A stretch of 64,000 nucleotides of DNA from Actinomadura litoris (GTDB lineage Bacteria; Actinomycetota; Actinomycetes; Streptosporangiales; Streptosporangiaceae): assembly GCF_009733595.1 (NCBI RefSeq), contig NZ_WOFH01000010.1, positions 307,694 through 371,693 on the forward strand, given 5' to 3'. Shown piece after piece: positions 23,363 through 32,404 of the stretch. The position numbers and the translations under genes were made by a program. The notes beneath the pieces are model-generated. The model searched no databases. It saw only the letters and a list, made by a program, of their open reading frames with translations, and was not told the DNA's origin. Within the stretch, counting starts at the first letter, position 1. Each line of letters opens with the position of its first letter.

Positions 23363-24880
23363 TCAGAGGCCGAGGTCGGCCTCGAAGTTGCCCTCCTCCA
23401 GGCGGTGCTTGATCGTGCCGAGGAAGCGGGCGGCGTCGGCGCCGTCGATCAGGCGGTGGTCGTAGGTGAGGGCCAGGTAGACGATCGAGCGGACCGCGAT
23501 GACCTCGCCCAGGTCGGGGTCGTCGATGACGGCGGGGCGCTTGACGACGGCGCCGGTGCCGAGCATGCCGACCTGCGGCTGGTTGAGGATCGGGGTGTCG
23601 AACAGCGCGCCCCGGCTGCCGGTGTTGGTCAGCGTGAACGTGCCGCCCGACAGCTCGTCCGGGCTCACCTTGTTGGTGCGGGTGCGCTCGGCGAGGTCGG
23701 CGATGCGCTGCGCGAGGCCGCCGAGGTTCAGCTGGCCCGCGTTGTGGACGACCGGGACCATCAGGCCCCGCTCGGGCACGTCCACGGCCATGCCGAGGTT
23801 CTCGACGTCGTGGTAGGTGACCTCGTTGGTCTCGCTGTCGATGACGGCGTTGACCTTCGGGTGCGCCTTGAGCGCCTCGACGGCCGCCAGCGCGAAGAAC
23901 GGCAGGAACGACAGCTTCACGCCCTCGCGGGCCTGGAAGTCGGCCCTGGCCCGCTCCCGCAGCCGCGCGATCTTGGTGATGTCGACCTCGACCACGGTGG
24001 TGAGCTGCGCCGAGACCTGGAGCGACTCCACCATGCGGCGGGCGATCGTCTGCCGGATCCGGGTCATCTTCTCGGTGCGGCCGCGCAGCGCGAGCTGCTC
24101 GGCGGGGGCGCCCGCGGGCGCCGGGGCGGCGTGCCGTCCGGCCGGGGCCGGCGCGGCGGGGGCGGCCGGGGCGGCGGCCGGAGCCGCCGGGGCCGGGGCG
24201 GGCGCGGCCTGCCGGGCGGCCTGGGCGGCGCGGGCGGCCTCCAGGACGTCCTGCTTGCGGATGCGCCCGCCGACGCCGGTGCCCTTCAGCGCGGACAGGT
24301 CGACGTCGTGCTCGGCCGCGAGCTTGCGGACGAGCGGCGTCACGTACGGGCCGTCGCCCGACGGCGCCGCCGGGGCGGGAGCCGAGGGCGCGGGCGCCGC
24401 CGGAGCGGGCTGGGACGCCGGAGCCGGGGCGGGAGCCGACGGGGCCTGGGCCGCCGGAGCCGGGGCGGGCGGGGCCGTGGGCTGCTGCTGCGCGGGCGGC
24501 GGCCACGCGGCGGGCGGCGGCGCCTGCGGCGCGGGCGCGGACTCCGCGGCGGGGGCCTCCTGGGCGGGGGCCTCCTGCGCCGGAGCCTCCTGGGCGGGCG
24601 CCTCCTGCTCGGCGGGGGCGTCGCCGCCGGCCGGCGCGGCGCCCTCGTCCCCGATGATCGCGAGCTCGGCGCCGACCTCCACCGTCTCGTCCTCGGCGAC
24701 GGTGATGCTGGTCAGGACGCCGGATGCGGGCGAAGGGATCTCGGTGTCGACCTTGTCGGTCGACACTTCGAGAAGCGGCTCGTCGGTCTCGACGCGCTCA
24801 CCCTCCTTCTTCAACCAGCGGGTGACGGTGCCCTCGGTGACGCTCTCGCCGAGCTGGGGCATAGTGACGGAGACCGGCAT
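23363..24880 (-). CDS. sucB: Dihydrolipoamide acyltransferase (E2) of a 2-oxoacid dehydrogenase complex
   Basis: A 505-residue E2. Residues 1-75 form one lipoyl domain with the lipoylated lysine in STDKVDTEI (Lys43). A long Ala/Pro linker follows, including four to five PAQEA repeats, then the peripheral E3-binding domain (TPLVRKLAAEHDVDLSALKG), another Ala/Pro linker, and the catalytic core from ~residue 270 ending in TYDHRLIDGADAARFL with the active-site histidine. Whether it serves pyruvate or 2-oxoglutarate dehydrogenase is not settled by sequence; mycobacteria use the equivalent (DlaT) mainly for pyruvate. The E3 gene lies 37 bases upstream, so they form one operon. Confidence 0.93.
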   Translation of the reverse strand: MPVSVTMPQLGESVTEGTVTRWLKKEGERVETDEPLLEVSTDKVDTEIPSPASGVLTSITVAEDETVEVGAELAIIGDEGAAPAGGDAPAEQEAPAQEAPAQEAPAQEAPAAESAPAPQAPPPAAWPPPAQQQPTAPPAPAPAAQAPSAPAPAPASQPAPAAPAPSAPAPAAPSGDGPYVTPLVRKLAAEHDVDLSALKGTGVGGRIRKQDVLEAARAAQAARQAAPAPAPAAPAAAPAAPAAPAPAGRHAAPAPAGAPAEQLALRGRTEKMTRIRQTIARRMVESLQVSAQLTTVVEVDITKIARLRERARADFQAREGVKLSFLPFFALAAVEALKAHPKVNAVIDSETNEVTYHDVENLGMAVDVPERGLMVPVVHNAGQLNLGGLAQRIADLAERTRTNKVSPDELSGGTFTLTNTGSRGALFDTPILNQPQVGMLGTGAVVKRPAVIDDPDLGEVIAVRSIVYLALTYDHRLIDGADAARFLGTIKHRLEEGNFEADLGL

Positions 24881-24917
24881 GGCTCTCAGCGACTCCTTCG
24901 AGAAATACGCGCGGCGT

Positions 24918-26312
24918 TCAGCCGTGCACGTGCAATGGCTTGCCGGCGAGCGCCAGATGCGCCTCGCCGACCGCCTCGGACTGGGTCGGGTGGGGGTGGA
25001 TCAGCTGGGCGACCTCGCCTGGCAGGGCCTCCCAGTTGTAGATGAGCTGACCCTCCGCGATCAGCTCGCCGACGCGTGCGCCGACCATGTGCAGGCCGAG
25101 GACGGGGCCGTCCACGGCGGCGATCACCTTCACCTCGCCCTGCGTCCCCAGGATCTTGCTCTTGGGGTTGCCGGCGAGGTCGTAGGTGACCTCCTTGACC
25201 TCGTACCCGCGCTCCCGGGCGGTGGCGGTGGTGATGCCCACCGACGCGACCTCGGGATCGGAGTAGGTGATGCGCGGCACGCCGTCGTAGTCGATCGGCG
25301 GCGGGGTGAGCCCGGCGAGCCGCTCGGCGACGAGGATCCCCTCGGCGAAGCCGACGTGGGCCAGCTGCGGCGTCGGGATCAGGTCGCCGACCGCCGAGAT
25401 CGTGGGGACGCTCGTCCGGCACAGCTCGTCGACCTTGACGAACCCGCGCTCGGTCTCCACGCCCGCCTCGGCCAGCCCGATGCCGTCGGAGACGGGACCG
25501 CGCCCGACGGCGACGAGCAGGATCTCGGCGTCGATGGTCTTGCCGCCCTCCAGGGTGACCGACACGCCGCCCTGGGTGGTCTTGGCGGTCTCGAAGCGGG
25601 TGCCGAGCTCGTACTTGATGCCGCGCTTGCGGAAGGCCCGCTCCAGCCGCTTGGAGCTGGACTCCTCCTCCAGCGGCAGCAGGTGCGGCAGCGCCTCGAC
25701 GATCGTGACCTCGGCGCCGAACGAGCGCCACACGCTGGCGAACTCGACGCCGATCACGCCGCCGCCGAGGATGACGACGGAGCCCGGGACGTGCTGGAGC
25801 CGCAGCGCGTGGTCGCTGGAGATGACGCGCTCGCCGTCGATCTCCAGGCCGGGCAGCGACTTCGGGGCCGACCCCGTGCCGAGGACGATGTGGCCGCCCT
25901 CCAGCGTCCTGACCTGCCCGTCGTTCGTCGTGACCTCGACGCTGGTCGCGCCGGTCAGCCGGCCGGTGCCGTGCACGACCTCGATGCCCTTGGACTTGAT
26001 GAGCCCGGTGAGGCCCTTGACGGTCGTCGAGACGACCTTGTCCTTGTAGGCGTTCACTCCGGCGACGTCGATGCCCTCGAACGTCGCCTTCACGCCGAAC
26101 TTCGCCGCCTCGCGGGACTGGTCGGCGATCTCGGCCGCGTGCAGCAGCGCCTTGGTGGGGATGCAGCCGCGGTTGAGGCAGGTGCCGCCGAGCGAGTCGT
26201 CCCGCTCGACGAGGGCGACGGACTTGCCGAGCTCGGCGGCGCGCAGCGCGCACGCGTATCCGCCGCTGCCGGCACCCAGGACGACGATGTCGAAGGGGCC
26301 GCTGTTGGCCAC
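24918..26312 (-). CDS. lpdA: Dihydrolipoyl dehydrogenase (E3)
   Basis: A 464-residue FAD-disulfide oxidoreductase that reoxidises dihydrolipoamide with NAD. Visible: FAD-binding GAGSGGYACALRAA, redox disulfide GGTCLNRGC (Cys45/Cys50), NAD-binding GGGVIGVEFASV, FAD site ISAVGDL, and the C-terminal His-Glu pair in HPHPTQSEAVGE. It is transcribed toward the E2 gene, its partner, while lipA and lipB nearby make the cofactor. Confidence 0.96.
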   Translation of the reverse strand: MANSGPFDIVVLGAGSGGYACALRAAELGKSVALVERDDSLGGTCLNRGCIPTKALLHAAEIADQSREAAKFGVKATFEGIDVAGVNAYKDKVVSTTVKGLTGLIKSKGIEVVHGTGRLTGATSVEVTTNDGQVRTLEGGHIVLGTGSAPKSLPGLEIDGERVISSDHALRLQHVPGSVVILGGGVIGVEFASVWRSFGAEVTIVEALPHLLPLEEESSSKRLERAFRKRGIKYELGTRFETAKTTQGGVSVTLEGGKTIDAEILLVAVGRGPVSDGIGLAEAGVETERGFVKVDELCRTSVPTISAVGDLIPTPQLAHVGFAEGILVAERLAGLTPPPIDYDGVPRITYSDPEVASVGITTATARERGYEVKEVTYDLAGNPKSKILGTQGEVKVIAAVDGPVLGLHMVGARVGELIAEGQLIYNWEALPGEVAQLIHPHPTQSEAVGEAHLALAGKPLHVHG

Positions 26313-26368
26313 TGGACGCTCCCTTTCCCGATCTGACGCCGCGTGGGCCGCGGCGCCTCTGGCGGGGC

Positions 26369-26392
26369 GGGGGCTCGGGCGTCCGGGCCCCC
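26369..26392. terminator. Candidate hairpin between pepA and lpdA
   Basis: GGGGGC (26369-26374) pairs with GCCCCC (26387-26392) in a G/C-rich stretch downstream of the pepA stop and before the lpdA start on the same strand. The stem is short, so termination is only a possibility. Confidence 0.35.
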
Positions 26393-26444
26393 ACCGCCAC
26401 GAGAAAAACCTATTAGCTTGTCACGCCGGTGGTTCGGGCGGCCC

Positions 26445-27953
26445 CTACAGAGTGCCGTCGGCGAGGTCCTCGGCGATCTGGACGAGGGTCCGGGTCGCCG
26501 CGCCGGTGCCGCCCTTCGGGGTGTACCCGTAGGGCTCGCCCTTGTGGAAGGACGGGCCGGCGATGTCGAGGTGGGCCCACCTGACGCCGTCCGGCACGAA
26601 CTCCTTGAGGAAGACCCCGGCCACCAGCATGCCGCCCCAGCGCTCGCCGCTGATGTTGGCGATGTCGGCGACGGCGGAGTCCAGGCCCTTGCGCAGGTCG
26701 GCGGGCAGCGGCATGCCCCAGGCCGCCTCCCCGGCGCGTCCGGCCGCCGCGACAACCTTCTCACGGACGTCGTCGTCGTTGGCCATGACCCCGGCGGTGC
26801 GGGTGCCGAGCGCGACCAGTTGGGCGCCGGTCAGCGTCGCCACGTCCACGATCAGGTCGGGGCGGTCCTCACCGGAGCGCACGAGCGCGTCGGCGAGGAC
26901 GAGGCGGCCCTCGGCGTCGGTGTTGAGGACCTCGACGGTCTTGCCGCCGTAGATGCGCAGCACGTCGGAGGGGCGCTGGGCGGTGCCGCTCGGCATGTTC
27001 TCGGCGATCGCGAGGTAGCCGACGACGTTCACCTTCGGGCCGAGCTTGGCGATCGCGGCCAGCGCGCCGAGCACCGCGCCCGCGCCGCCCATGTCGGACT
27101 TCATCCAGTCCATGGACTCCGACGGCTTGAGCGACAGGCCGCCCGAGTCGAACGTGATGCCCTTGCCGACCAGCGCGAGCGTCTTGGACGCCTCGGGGTG
27201 GGAGTAGGCGAGCCGGACCAGGCGCGGCGGGTTCACCGAGCCCTGCCCGACGCCCGCGATGCCGCCGTACCCGCCGTCCACCAGGGCCTTCTCGTCGAGC
27301 ACCTCGATGGCGAGGCCGGTCTCGGCGGCGACCCGCTCGGCCTCGTGGGCCAGCTCCTCGGGCGGCAGGTGGGAGGGCGGCGTGTTGACCAGGTCGCGGA
27401 CGAGGTTGATCGAGGAGGCGAGCACGCGGGCGCGCTCCAGCGCCGCGTCGGCGCCCTCGCCGCCCGGCCCGGCGGCGGGGCCGGCCACGCGGACGTCCTC
27501 GACCGGGCTCTTGTGCCCGTCGCCGGTGCGGAAGGCGTCGAAGGCGTAGGCGCCGAGCAGCGCGCCGAGCGCGACGCCCTCGACCTCGCCGGCCGAGGCG
27601 GCGGGCAGGGCGACGGCGACCCGGGCGGTGCCGGCGAGCGCGCGCAGGGCGGCGCCCGCCGCGCGGCGGAGGTCTTCGACGGTGGGGCTCTCGCCCAGGC
27701 CCGCGGCCAGGATGACCGGGGCGGGGACGGCGCCGAGGGTCGGGAGTTTGACGACCTCTCCGGCCTTGCCGGTGGCGCCGAGTGCGCGCAGCGCGTCCGC
27801 GAGCCGTCCGCCGAGGGCCTGGTCGAGGTCCTGGAGGAAGGGCGCGGAACCGGCGGCCGGGGCGGCTCCCGCCTCGGCTGGGGAGACGCCGATCACGATC
27901 GCGTCGACGTCTAGATCGGCCGGGGTCGCGCTGTCAAGGCTGATGCTCGTCAC
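26445..27953 (-). CDS. pepA: Leucyl aminopeptidase (M17)
   Basis: About 502 residues from GTG 27953, which has TACCAT eight bases upstream; the frame extends to 28043 but that part looks non-coding. It releases N-terminal residues from peptides in the cytoplasm as a hexamer with two metals. The metal and active-site motifs are complete: VGKGITFDSGGLSLKP, WMKSDMGGAGAVLG and the signature NTDAEGRLVLADAL. The position before the lipoate/E2 block matches pepB (Rv2213). Confidence 0.95.
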   Translation of the reverse strand: MTSISLDSATPADLDVDAIVIGVSPAEAGAAPAAGSAPFLQDLDQALGGRLADALRALGATGKAGEVVKLPTLGAVPAPVILAAGLGESPTVEDLRRAAGAALRALAGTARVAVALPAASAGEVEGVALGALLGAYAFDAFRTGDGHKSPVEDVRVAGPAAGPGGEGADAALERARVLASSINLVRDLVNTPPSHLPPEELAHEAERVAAETGLAIEVLDEKALVDGGYGGIAGVGQGSVNPPRLVRLAYSHPEASKTLALVGKGITFDSGGLSLKPSESMDWMKSDMGGAGAVLGALAAIAKLGPKVNVVGYLAIAENMPSGTAQRPSDVLRIYGGKTVEVLNTDAEGRLVLADALVRSGEDRPDLIVDVATLTGAQLVALGTRTAGVMANDDDVREKVVAAAGRAGEAAWGMPLPADLRKGLDSAVADIANISGERWGGMLVAGVFLKEFVPDGVRWAHLDIAGPSFHKGEPYGYTPKGGTGAATRTLVQIAEDLADGTL

Positions 27954-28208
27954 GTAGCCCGATGGTAGTCCTCCCGGTGACCGGTTTCGCCCTTTTGGAT
28001 CAAGCCTTACCCTCCTGGAACGTGCCGCGCCGGACCGCTCCACCCGGCCCCCGCCGGCGCCCGGCGGGCGCGCCGCGCGGCGGCCGGGGGCGTGCGGGGG
28101 GTGCGCGGGGGCGGCGGCGGGGTGGCGGAACGCCGCTGGTCACGGGACGAACCGCAGGTCAGAAGGGGTTCCCCGGCGTGTCGGGGTGGCGTAGCGGAAC
28201 CTCTATTC

Positions 28209-28233
28209 ACCTATTCCGATTGTTTTAGTAGGT
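28209..28233. promoter_or_regulatory. Candidate operator upstream of the GntR gene
   Basis: ACCTATT (28209-28215) and AGTAGGT (28227-28233) form an imperfect inverted repeat (six of seven) in an AT-rich island 27 bases before the GntR start. The surrounding 28044-28259 gap holds no gene; this island probably contains the operon promoter, and autoregulation by the GntR protein is inferred. Confidence 0.4.
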
Positions 28234-28259
28234 TTAGCTGCGTGACCAGGAGAGACGCC

Positions 28260-29018
28260 GTGATCAGGGCCGAGGCGGCCGGGGCGCTGACGTTGTCGGA
28301 CGCGCGGCGGCTGCGCGCCGACCGGGCGCGGCAGGTGGCCGACGTGCTGCGCCGCCAGGTGCTGTACGGGGAGTTCCGCAGCGGCGCGCTGCCCGCCGAG
28401 GCCGATCTCGTCCGGGAGTTCGGCACGTCCCGCAACGCCGTCCGGGACGCGCTGGACCTGCTGCGCGCCGAGGGCCTGGTCGAGCGCTGTCCGGGGGTCG
28501 GCACGCTCGCGGTCGCCGAGAAGTACCCGCACGGGCTGGAGCGGCTGCTCGGGCTGGCCGAGACGCTGCGCGAGCACGGGGAGGTGACCAACGAGGTCCG
28601 CACGACCGGGCTGATCGCGCCGTCCCGGGAGATCTCGTCGCGGCTGCGGCTGCCCGAGGGCGAGCCCGTCGTCTACGTCGAGCGGATCCGGCGGCTGAAC
28701 GGGCTGCCGCTCTCGCTCGACCTGACCTACCTCGCCCGCGACCTCGGCGAGCCGCTGCTCGGCGAGGACCTGGCGCACAACGACATCTTCGTCCTGCTCG
28801 AACGGATCGCCGGGCAGCCGCTCGGCCGGGCCGAGGTCACGCTGGAGGCGGTCAACGCCGATCCGCACTCCGCCGCGACCCTCGACGCCCCGCGCGGCAC
28901 CGCCCTGCTCATGGTCGAGCGCCTCACCCACCTCGCGGACGGCCGCCCGGTCGACCTGGAGTTCATCCGGTTCCGCGGCGACCGCATCACGATGAGCGGC
29001 TCCATGCACCGCTCCTGA
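28260..29018 (+). CDS. GntR-family regulator (HutC/UTRA type) of the transporter-flavoprotein operon
   Basis: A 252-residue protein from GTG 28260 (AGGAG seven bases before). The winged helix-turn-helix covers residues ~10-80 (LRRQVLYGEFRSGALPAEADLVREFGTS, RNAVRDALDLLRAEGLVERCPGVGT), followed by the UTRA effector domain (SSRLRLPEGEPVVYVERIRRLNGLPLSLDLTYL). The UTRA fold binds a small metabolite and releases DNA. Lying first in the run of genes to 35145, it probably senses the transported substrate or a product. Ligand unknown. Confidence 0.88.
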   Translation: MIRAEAAGALTLSDARRLRADRARQVADVLRRQVLYGEFRSGALPAEADLVREFGTSRNAVRDALDLLRAEGLVERCPGVGTLAVAEKYPHGLERLLGLAETLREHGEVTNEVRTTGLIAPSREISSRLRLPEGEPVVYVERIRRLNGLPLSLDLTYLARDLGEPLLGEDLAHNDIFVLLERIAGQPLGRAEVTLEAVNADPHSAATLDAPRGTALLMVERLTHLADGRPVDLEFIRFRGDRITMSGSMHRS

Positions 29019-29106
29019 CCCCACCCCTTCCCGCACCCTTCCCGCACCGCTGCCGCGCGGCGCCGCGCGGTGTCCTCCGCATGCCCGCAGACCCCTGGAG
29101 AAGCCC

Positions 29107-29334
29107 ATGTCCCTCGTGGCGAACCGTGCCGACGTCCCCGTGACCGTGGACGAGGCGCTCTGCATCGACGGCTGCACGCTGTGCATCGACGTCTGCCCCC
29201 TGGACGCGCTGGCCGTCCACCCCGAGACCGGCAAGGCGTACATGCACGTGGACGAGTGCTGGTACTGCGGCCCGTGCGCCGACAGATGTCCGACCGGGGC
29301 CGTGACCGTGAACATGCCATATCTGCTGCGCTGA
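29107..29334 (+). CDS. Two [4Fe-4S] ferredoxin-like protein (AprB-like N-terminal type)
   Basis: A 75-residue protein with two cluster motifs, CIDGCTLCIDVCP and CWYCGPCADRCP, the normal spacing for an 8Fe ferredoxin of the AprB/indolepyruvate type. GGAG precedes ATG 29107. It lacks the C-terminal extension of true AprB. Given the AprA-like flavoprotein encoded in the same operon, the simplest reading is that it is the electron-transfer subunit or partner of that enzyme. Confidence 0.88.
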   Translation: MSLVANRADVPVTVDEALCIDGCTLCIDVCPLDALAVHPETGKAYMHVDECWYCGPCADRCPTGAVTVNMPYLLR

Positions 29335-29346
29335 GGGACATATCCG

Positions 29347-30768
29347 ATGAAGAGAGTGCTGGCGGCCGGTGCCGCCCTGGTTCCACTGCTGGCCGGCTGC
29401 ACCGTGGCGGGGAACGCCTCGGGCGGGGGCGGCTCGGGCGAGATCGTCGTGGGTTACCAGTCCAAGACCATCAACACGGTCACCGCGGGCACGCTGCTGC
29501 GCTCGCAGGGCTACTTCGAGAAGCGCCTCAAGGAGCTCGGCGGGGACAAGCACTCCGTCGTGTGGCGCGACTACGACACGGGCGCGCCGATCACCGCGCA
29601 GATGCTCGCCGGGAAGATCGACATCGGCTCGATGGGCGACTACCCGCTGCTGATCAACGGCTCGCGCTCGCAGGCGCAGGGCGGCGACGCCGCCACCGAG
29701 TGGGTGTCGGTGACCGGCTACAACCTGCGCGGGTCGCTGAACGGCGTGGTCGTCGCGAACGACTCCAAGGCGAAGACGCTGCGCGACCTGAAGGGCAAGA
29801 CGGTGTCGGCGAGCGTCGGGTCCGCCGGGCACGGGACGTTCGTCCAGGCGGCGCGCCGGTACGGGCTCGACCCGTCCAAGGACGTCAAGGTCGAGAACCA
29901 GCAGCCCACGGTCGGCGCGTCGGCGCTCCAGTCGGGGCACGCGGCGGCGTTCGCGCAGTTCGTGGCCTGGCCCGGGCTGCTGGTGAACCGGGGCGAGGCC
30001 AGGCTGCTCTACGACGGCGGCCAGCTGGGCGTGCCGACGTTCCACGGCGTGGTCGTCCGCAAGCAGTACGCCAAGGACAACGAGAAGATCCTGCGGGCGT
30101 TCCTGCAAGCGCAGATCGACGCGACCAACTACCTGCACGCCCACCCCCTGGAGGCGGCGGAGTCGGTGGCGTCGGCCACGGGGCTGCCGGTGGAGACCGT
30201 CTACCTCTACAACGGCGCGGGCGGGGTGGCGACGTTCGACCCGACCGTGAAGAAGCCGCTGCGGGACGCGTTCGTCCAGGACGTCCCGTTCCTGAAGTCG
30301 ATCGGGGTCATCCAGACGCCGCTCCAGGTGGACCCCTTCGTCAACGACTCCTACATCAGGAAGGTCGTCGGCCCGTCCTACGACGGGCAGGCCGCCTCCA
30401 CCGCCAACCCCGCCGCGATCACCGGCACGGACGAGGTCTGCAAGACGAAGGTGGGCGACGCCGCCACGGCGGGCGAGGTGTGGGTGAAGGGCGAGCCGCG
30501 GACGCGTCCCGTCGCCGACCCCGTCTGCCTGCTGCGGAACGTGAAGGCGCTGCAAGGCCAGGGCAAGCAGATCCGCGCCGCCTACATCCCCGACACCGCC
30601 TCCGGGACGCGCTGGTTCGCCGACAAGGACGTCTGGGTCGAGGACCCGTCGGCCGGGGCCGCCAAGCGGTTCAAGCCGTTCGCCACCCAGGAGGGCGCGC
30701 AGAAGTACGTGTCCGCGCACGGCGGCGCCAGGGTCGTGGCCTACGACGAGGCGGTGAAGCGCGCATGA
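29347..30768 (+). CDS. Lipoprotein substrate-binding protein (SsuA/NMT1-like) with NosL-like C-terminal tail
   Basis: A 473-residue exported lipoprotein: signal MKRVLAAGAALVPLLAGC with lipobox LLAGC (Cys18). Residues ~35-340 resemble the aliphatic-sulfonate/nitrate/taurine-binding family of ABC importers (IVVGYQSKTINTVTAGTLL, AGKIDIGSMGDYPLLI, LKGKTVSASVGSAGHG). The last ~80 residues (AAYIPDTASGTRWFADKDVWV, PFATQEGAQKYVSAHGG) resemble the C-terminal half of NosL-type copper-chaperone domains, though the methionine motif is missing; this domain call is tentative. Ligand unknown. Its stop overlaps the permease start (ATGA). Confidence 0.82.
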   Translation: MKRVLAAGAALVPLLAGCTVAGNASGGGGSGEIVVGYQSKTINTVTAGTLLRSQGYFEKRLKELGGDKHSVVWRDYDTGAPITAQMLAGKIDIGSMGDYPLLINGSRSQAQGGDAATEWVSVTGYNLRGSLNGVVVANDSKAKTLRDLKGKTVSASVGSAGHGTFVQAARRYGLDPSKDVKVENQQPTVGASALQSGHAAAFAQFVAWPGLLVNRGEARLLYDGGQLGVPTFHGVVVRKQYAKDNEKILRAFLQAQIDATNYLHAHPLEAAESVASATGLPVETVYLYNGAGGVATFDPTVKKPLRDAFVQDVPFLKSIGVIQTPLQVDPFVNDSYIRKVVGPSYDGQAASTANPAAITGTDEVCKTKVGDAATAGEVWVKGEPRTRPVADPVCLLRNVKALQGQGKQIRAAYIPDTASGTRWFADKDVWVEDPSAGAAKRFKPFATQEGAQKYVSAHGGARVVAYDEAVKRA

Positions 30769-31643
30769 CCGCGACACGGGCGAGGGGACCGCGCGCCGAC
30801 GCGACACGCGCCGACGCGACGCGCACGGACGTGACGCGCACCGGCGCGGGGCGCGCGGGCGGGGCGCGGGTGAGCGGGCTCCTGCGGTGGCCGGTGCGGG
30901 CGGCGTCGCTCGCGACCGCGCTGCTGGCCTGGCAGATCCTCACCGCCGCGAACGTCCGGTTCTGGGTGCGCTTCGACCGCTTCCCCGGCCCGATGGACGT
31001 GCTGCGCGAGTTCGGGCGCCAGGTCGAGGAGGCCCAGTTCTGGCAGGACATCGCGCAGAGCCTCGTCCGGATCCTCACCGGGTTCGCGCTGGCGGCCGTG
31101 CTCGGCGTCGTCCTCGGCGTCGCGACCGCCCGGTCGCGCTGGGCGGGCGACCTGCTCCAGCCGCTGTTCGAGGTGGCGCGGCCGATCCCCGCGATCGCGC
31201 TGGTGCCCGTGGCGATCCTGCTGTTCCCGGCGAACGAGCAGGGGATCGTCTTCATCACGTTCGCCGCCGCGTTCTTCCCCGTCCTGGTCAGCACCCGGCA
31301 CGCGGTGAAGGCGCTCCCGGTCGTCTGGGAGGACGCGGTGCGGACGCTCGGCGCGGGCCGGCGGCGGGTGCTGCTCCGCGTCGTCCTGCCCGGGGTGCTG
31401 CCGGGGGTGTTCGGGGGCCTGTCGATCGGGATGGGCGTGGCGTGGATCTGCGTGATCTCCGCCGAGATGATCTCCGGCGACTTCGGCGTCGGCTACCGCA
31501 CCTGGCAGGCGTACACGATCGTCGACTACCCCGGCGTGCTCGTCGGGATGGCCACCATCGGGCTGCTCGGCTGGCTCACCTCCGCCGCCGTGGAGGTGGC
31601 CGGCCGCAGGCTGACCCGCTGGCTGCCGAGGGAGGAACGCTGA
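30765..31643 (+). CDS. ABC transporter permease (SsuC/TauC type)
   Basis: A 292-residue inner-membrane permease with about six membrane helices and the cytoplasmic EAA loop (WEDAVRTLGAGRRRVLLRVVLPGVLPG) that contacts the ATPase. The N-terminal ~36 residues are a hydrophilic degenerate repeat of DATRA/DVTRT units, not found in ordinary SsuC and coded by tandem ~15-base repeats, so the true start could lie further in. It overlaps its neighbours by ATGA and TGATG junctions. Partner of the lipoprotein and ATPase. Confidence 0.88.
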   Translation: MTATRARGPRADATRADATRTDVTRTGAGRAGGARVSGLLRWPVRAASLATALLAWQILTAANVRFWVRFDRFPGPMDVLREFGRQVEEAQFWQDIAQSLVRILTGFALAAVLGVVLGVATARSRWAGDLLQPLFEVARPIPAIALVPVAILLFPANEQGIVFITFAAAFFPVLVSTRHAVKALPVVWEDAVRTLGAGRRRVLLRVVLPGVLPGVFGGLSIGMGVAWICVISAEMISGDFGVGYRTWQAYTIVDYPGVLVGMATIGLLGWLTSAAVEVAGRRLTRWLPREER

Positions 31644-32404
31644 TGGGCGGGAACGGGGCGCTGTCCCTGCGGGCCGAGGGGGTGACGCTCGGCTACGCCG
31701 GGCGGCCCGTCGTGTCGGGGCTGAACCTGGCGGTCGCGGCGGGGGAGATCCTCGTCGTGCTCGGGCCGTCGGGATGCGGCAAGTCGACGCTGCTGCGGGC
31801 GTTCGCGGGGCTGCTGCCCGCCGCGTCCGGACGCCTCGTCGCGGGCGGCGAGCCCGTCACCGGCACCTCCGCCGACCGCGCGCTCGTCTTCCAGGACGAC
31901 GCGCTGCTGCCCTGGCGCACGGCGCGCCGCAACGTCGAGCTGGCGCTGGCGCTGCGCGGCGTCCGGCGCGGGGAGCGCCGCGCGACGGCGGCCCGCTGGC
32001 TCGAACGGGTCGGGCTCGGCGACGCCGCCGACCGGCTGCCGCGCGAGCTGTCGGGCGGGATGCGCCAGCGCGTCCAGCTCGCCCGCACGCTCGCGGCCGG
32101 TCCGCGCGCGATCCTCATGGACGAGCCGTTCGGCGCCCTGGACGCGCAGACCCGCGCGAGCATGCAGCGCCTGCTGCTGGACGTCCTCGCCGACGCGCCC
32201 GCCACCGTCGTGTTCGTCACCCACGACGTGGACGAGGCGCTGCTGCTCGGGCACCGGATCGTGGTGCTCGGCGCGGCCGGCGTGGCGGCCGAGTTCCCCG
32301 TCCCCGCGTCCCGCGACCTGCTGCTCGCGGCGCTCGGCGCCGCACCCGAAGTCGTTCAGGACGCGCGGCCGGAAACGCGCGTCGAGGAGAGGGAGGCCGT
32401 CTGA
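31643..32404 (+). CDS. ABC transporter ATP-binding protein (SsuB/TauB type)
   Basis: A 253-residue nucleotide-binding subunit: Walker A GPSGCGKST, Q-loop VFQDDALLPW, signature LSGGMRQRV, Walker B AILMDEPFGALD and switch histidine VTHDVDEA. It energises the permease encoded just upstream; the ATG shares a base with the permease stop and its own stop overlaps the flavoprotein ATG. The LPWRT element after the Q-loop is typical of nitrate/sulfonate/taurine importers. Confidence 0.92.
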   Translation: MGGNGALSLRAEGVTLGYAGRPVVSGLNLAVAAGEILVVLGPSGCGKSTLLRAFAGLLPAASGRLVAGGEPVTGTSADRALVFQDDALLPWRTARRNVELALALRGVRRGERRATAARWLERVGLGDAADRLPRELSGGMRQRVQLARTLAAGPRAILMDEPFGALDAQTRASMQRLLLDVLADAPATVVFVTHDVDEALLLGHRIVVLGAAGVAAEFPVPASRDLLLAALGAAPEVVQDARPETRVEEREAV

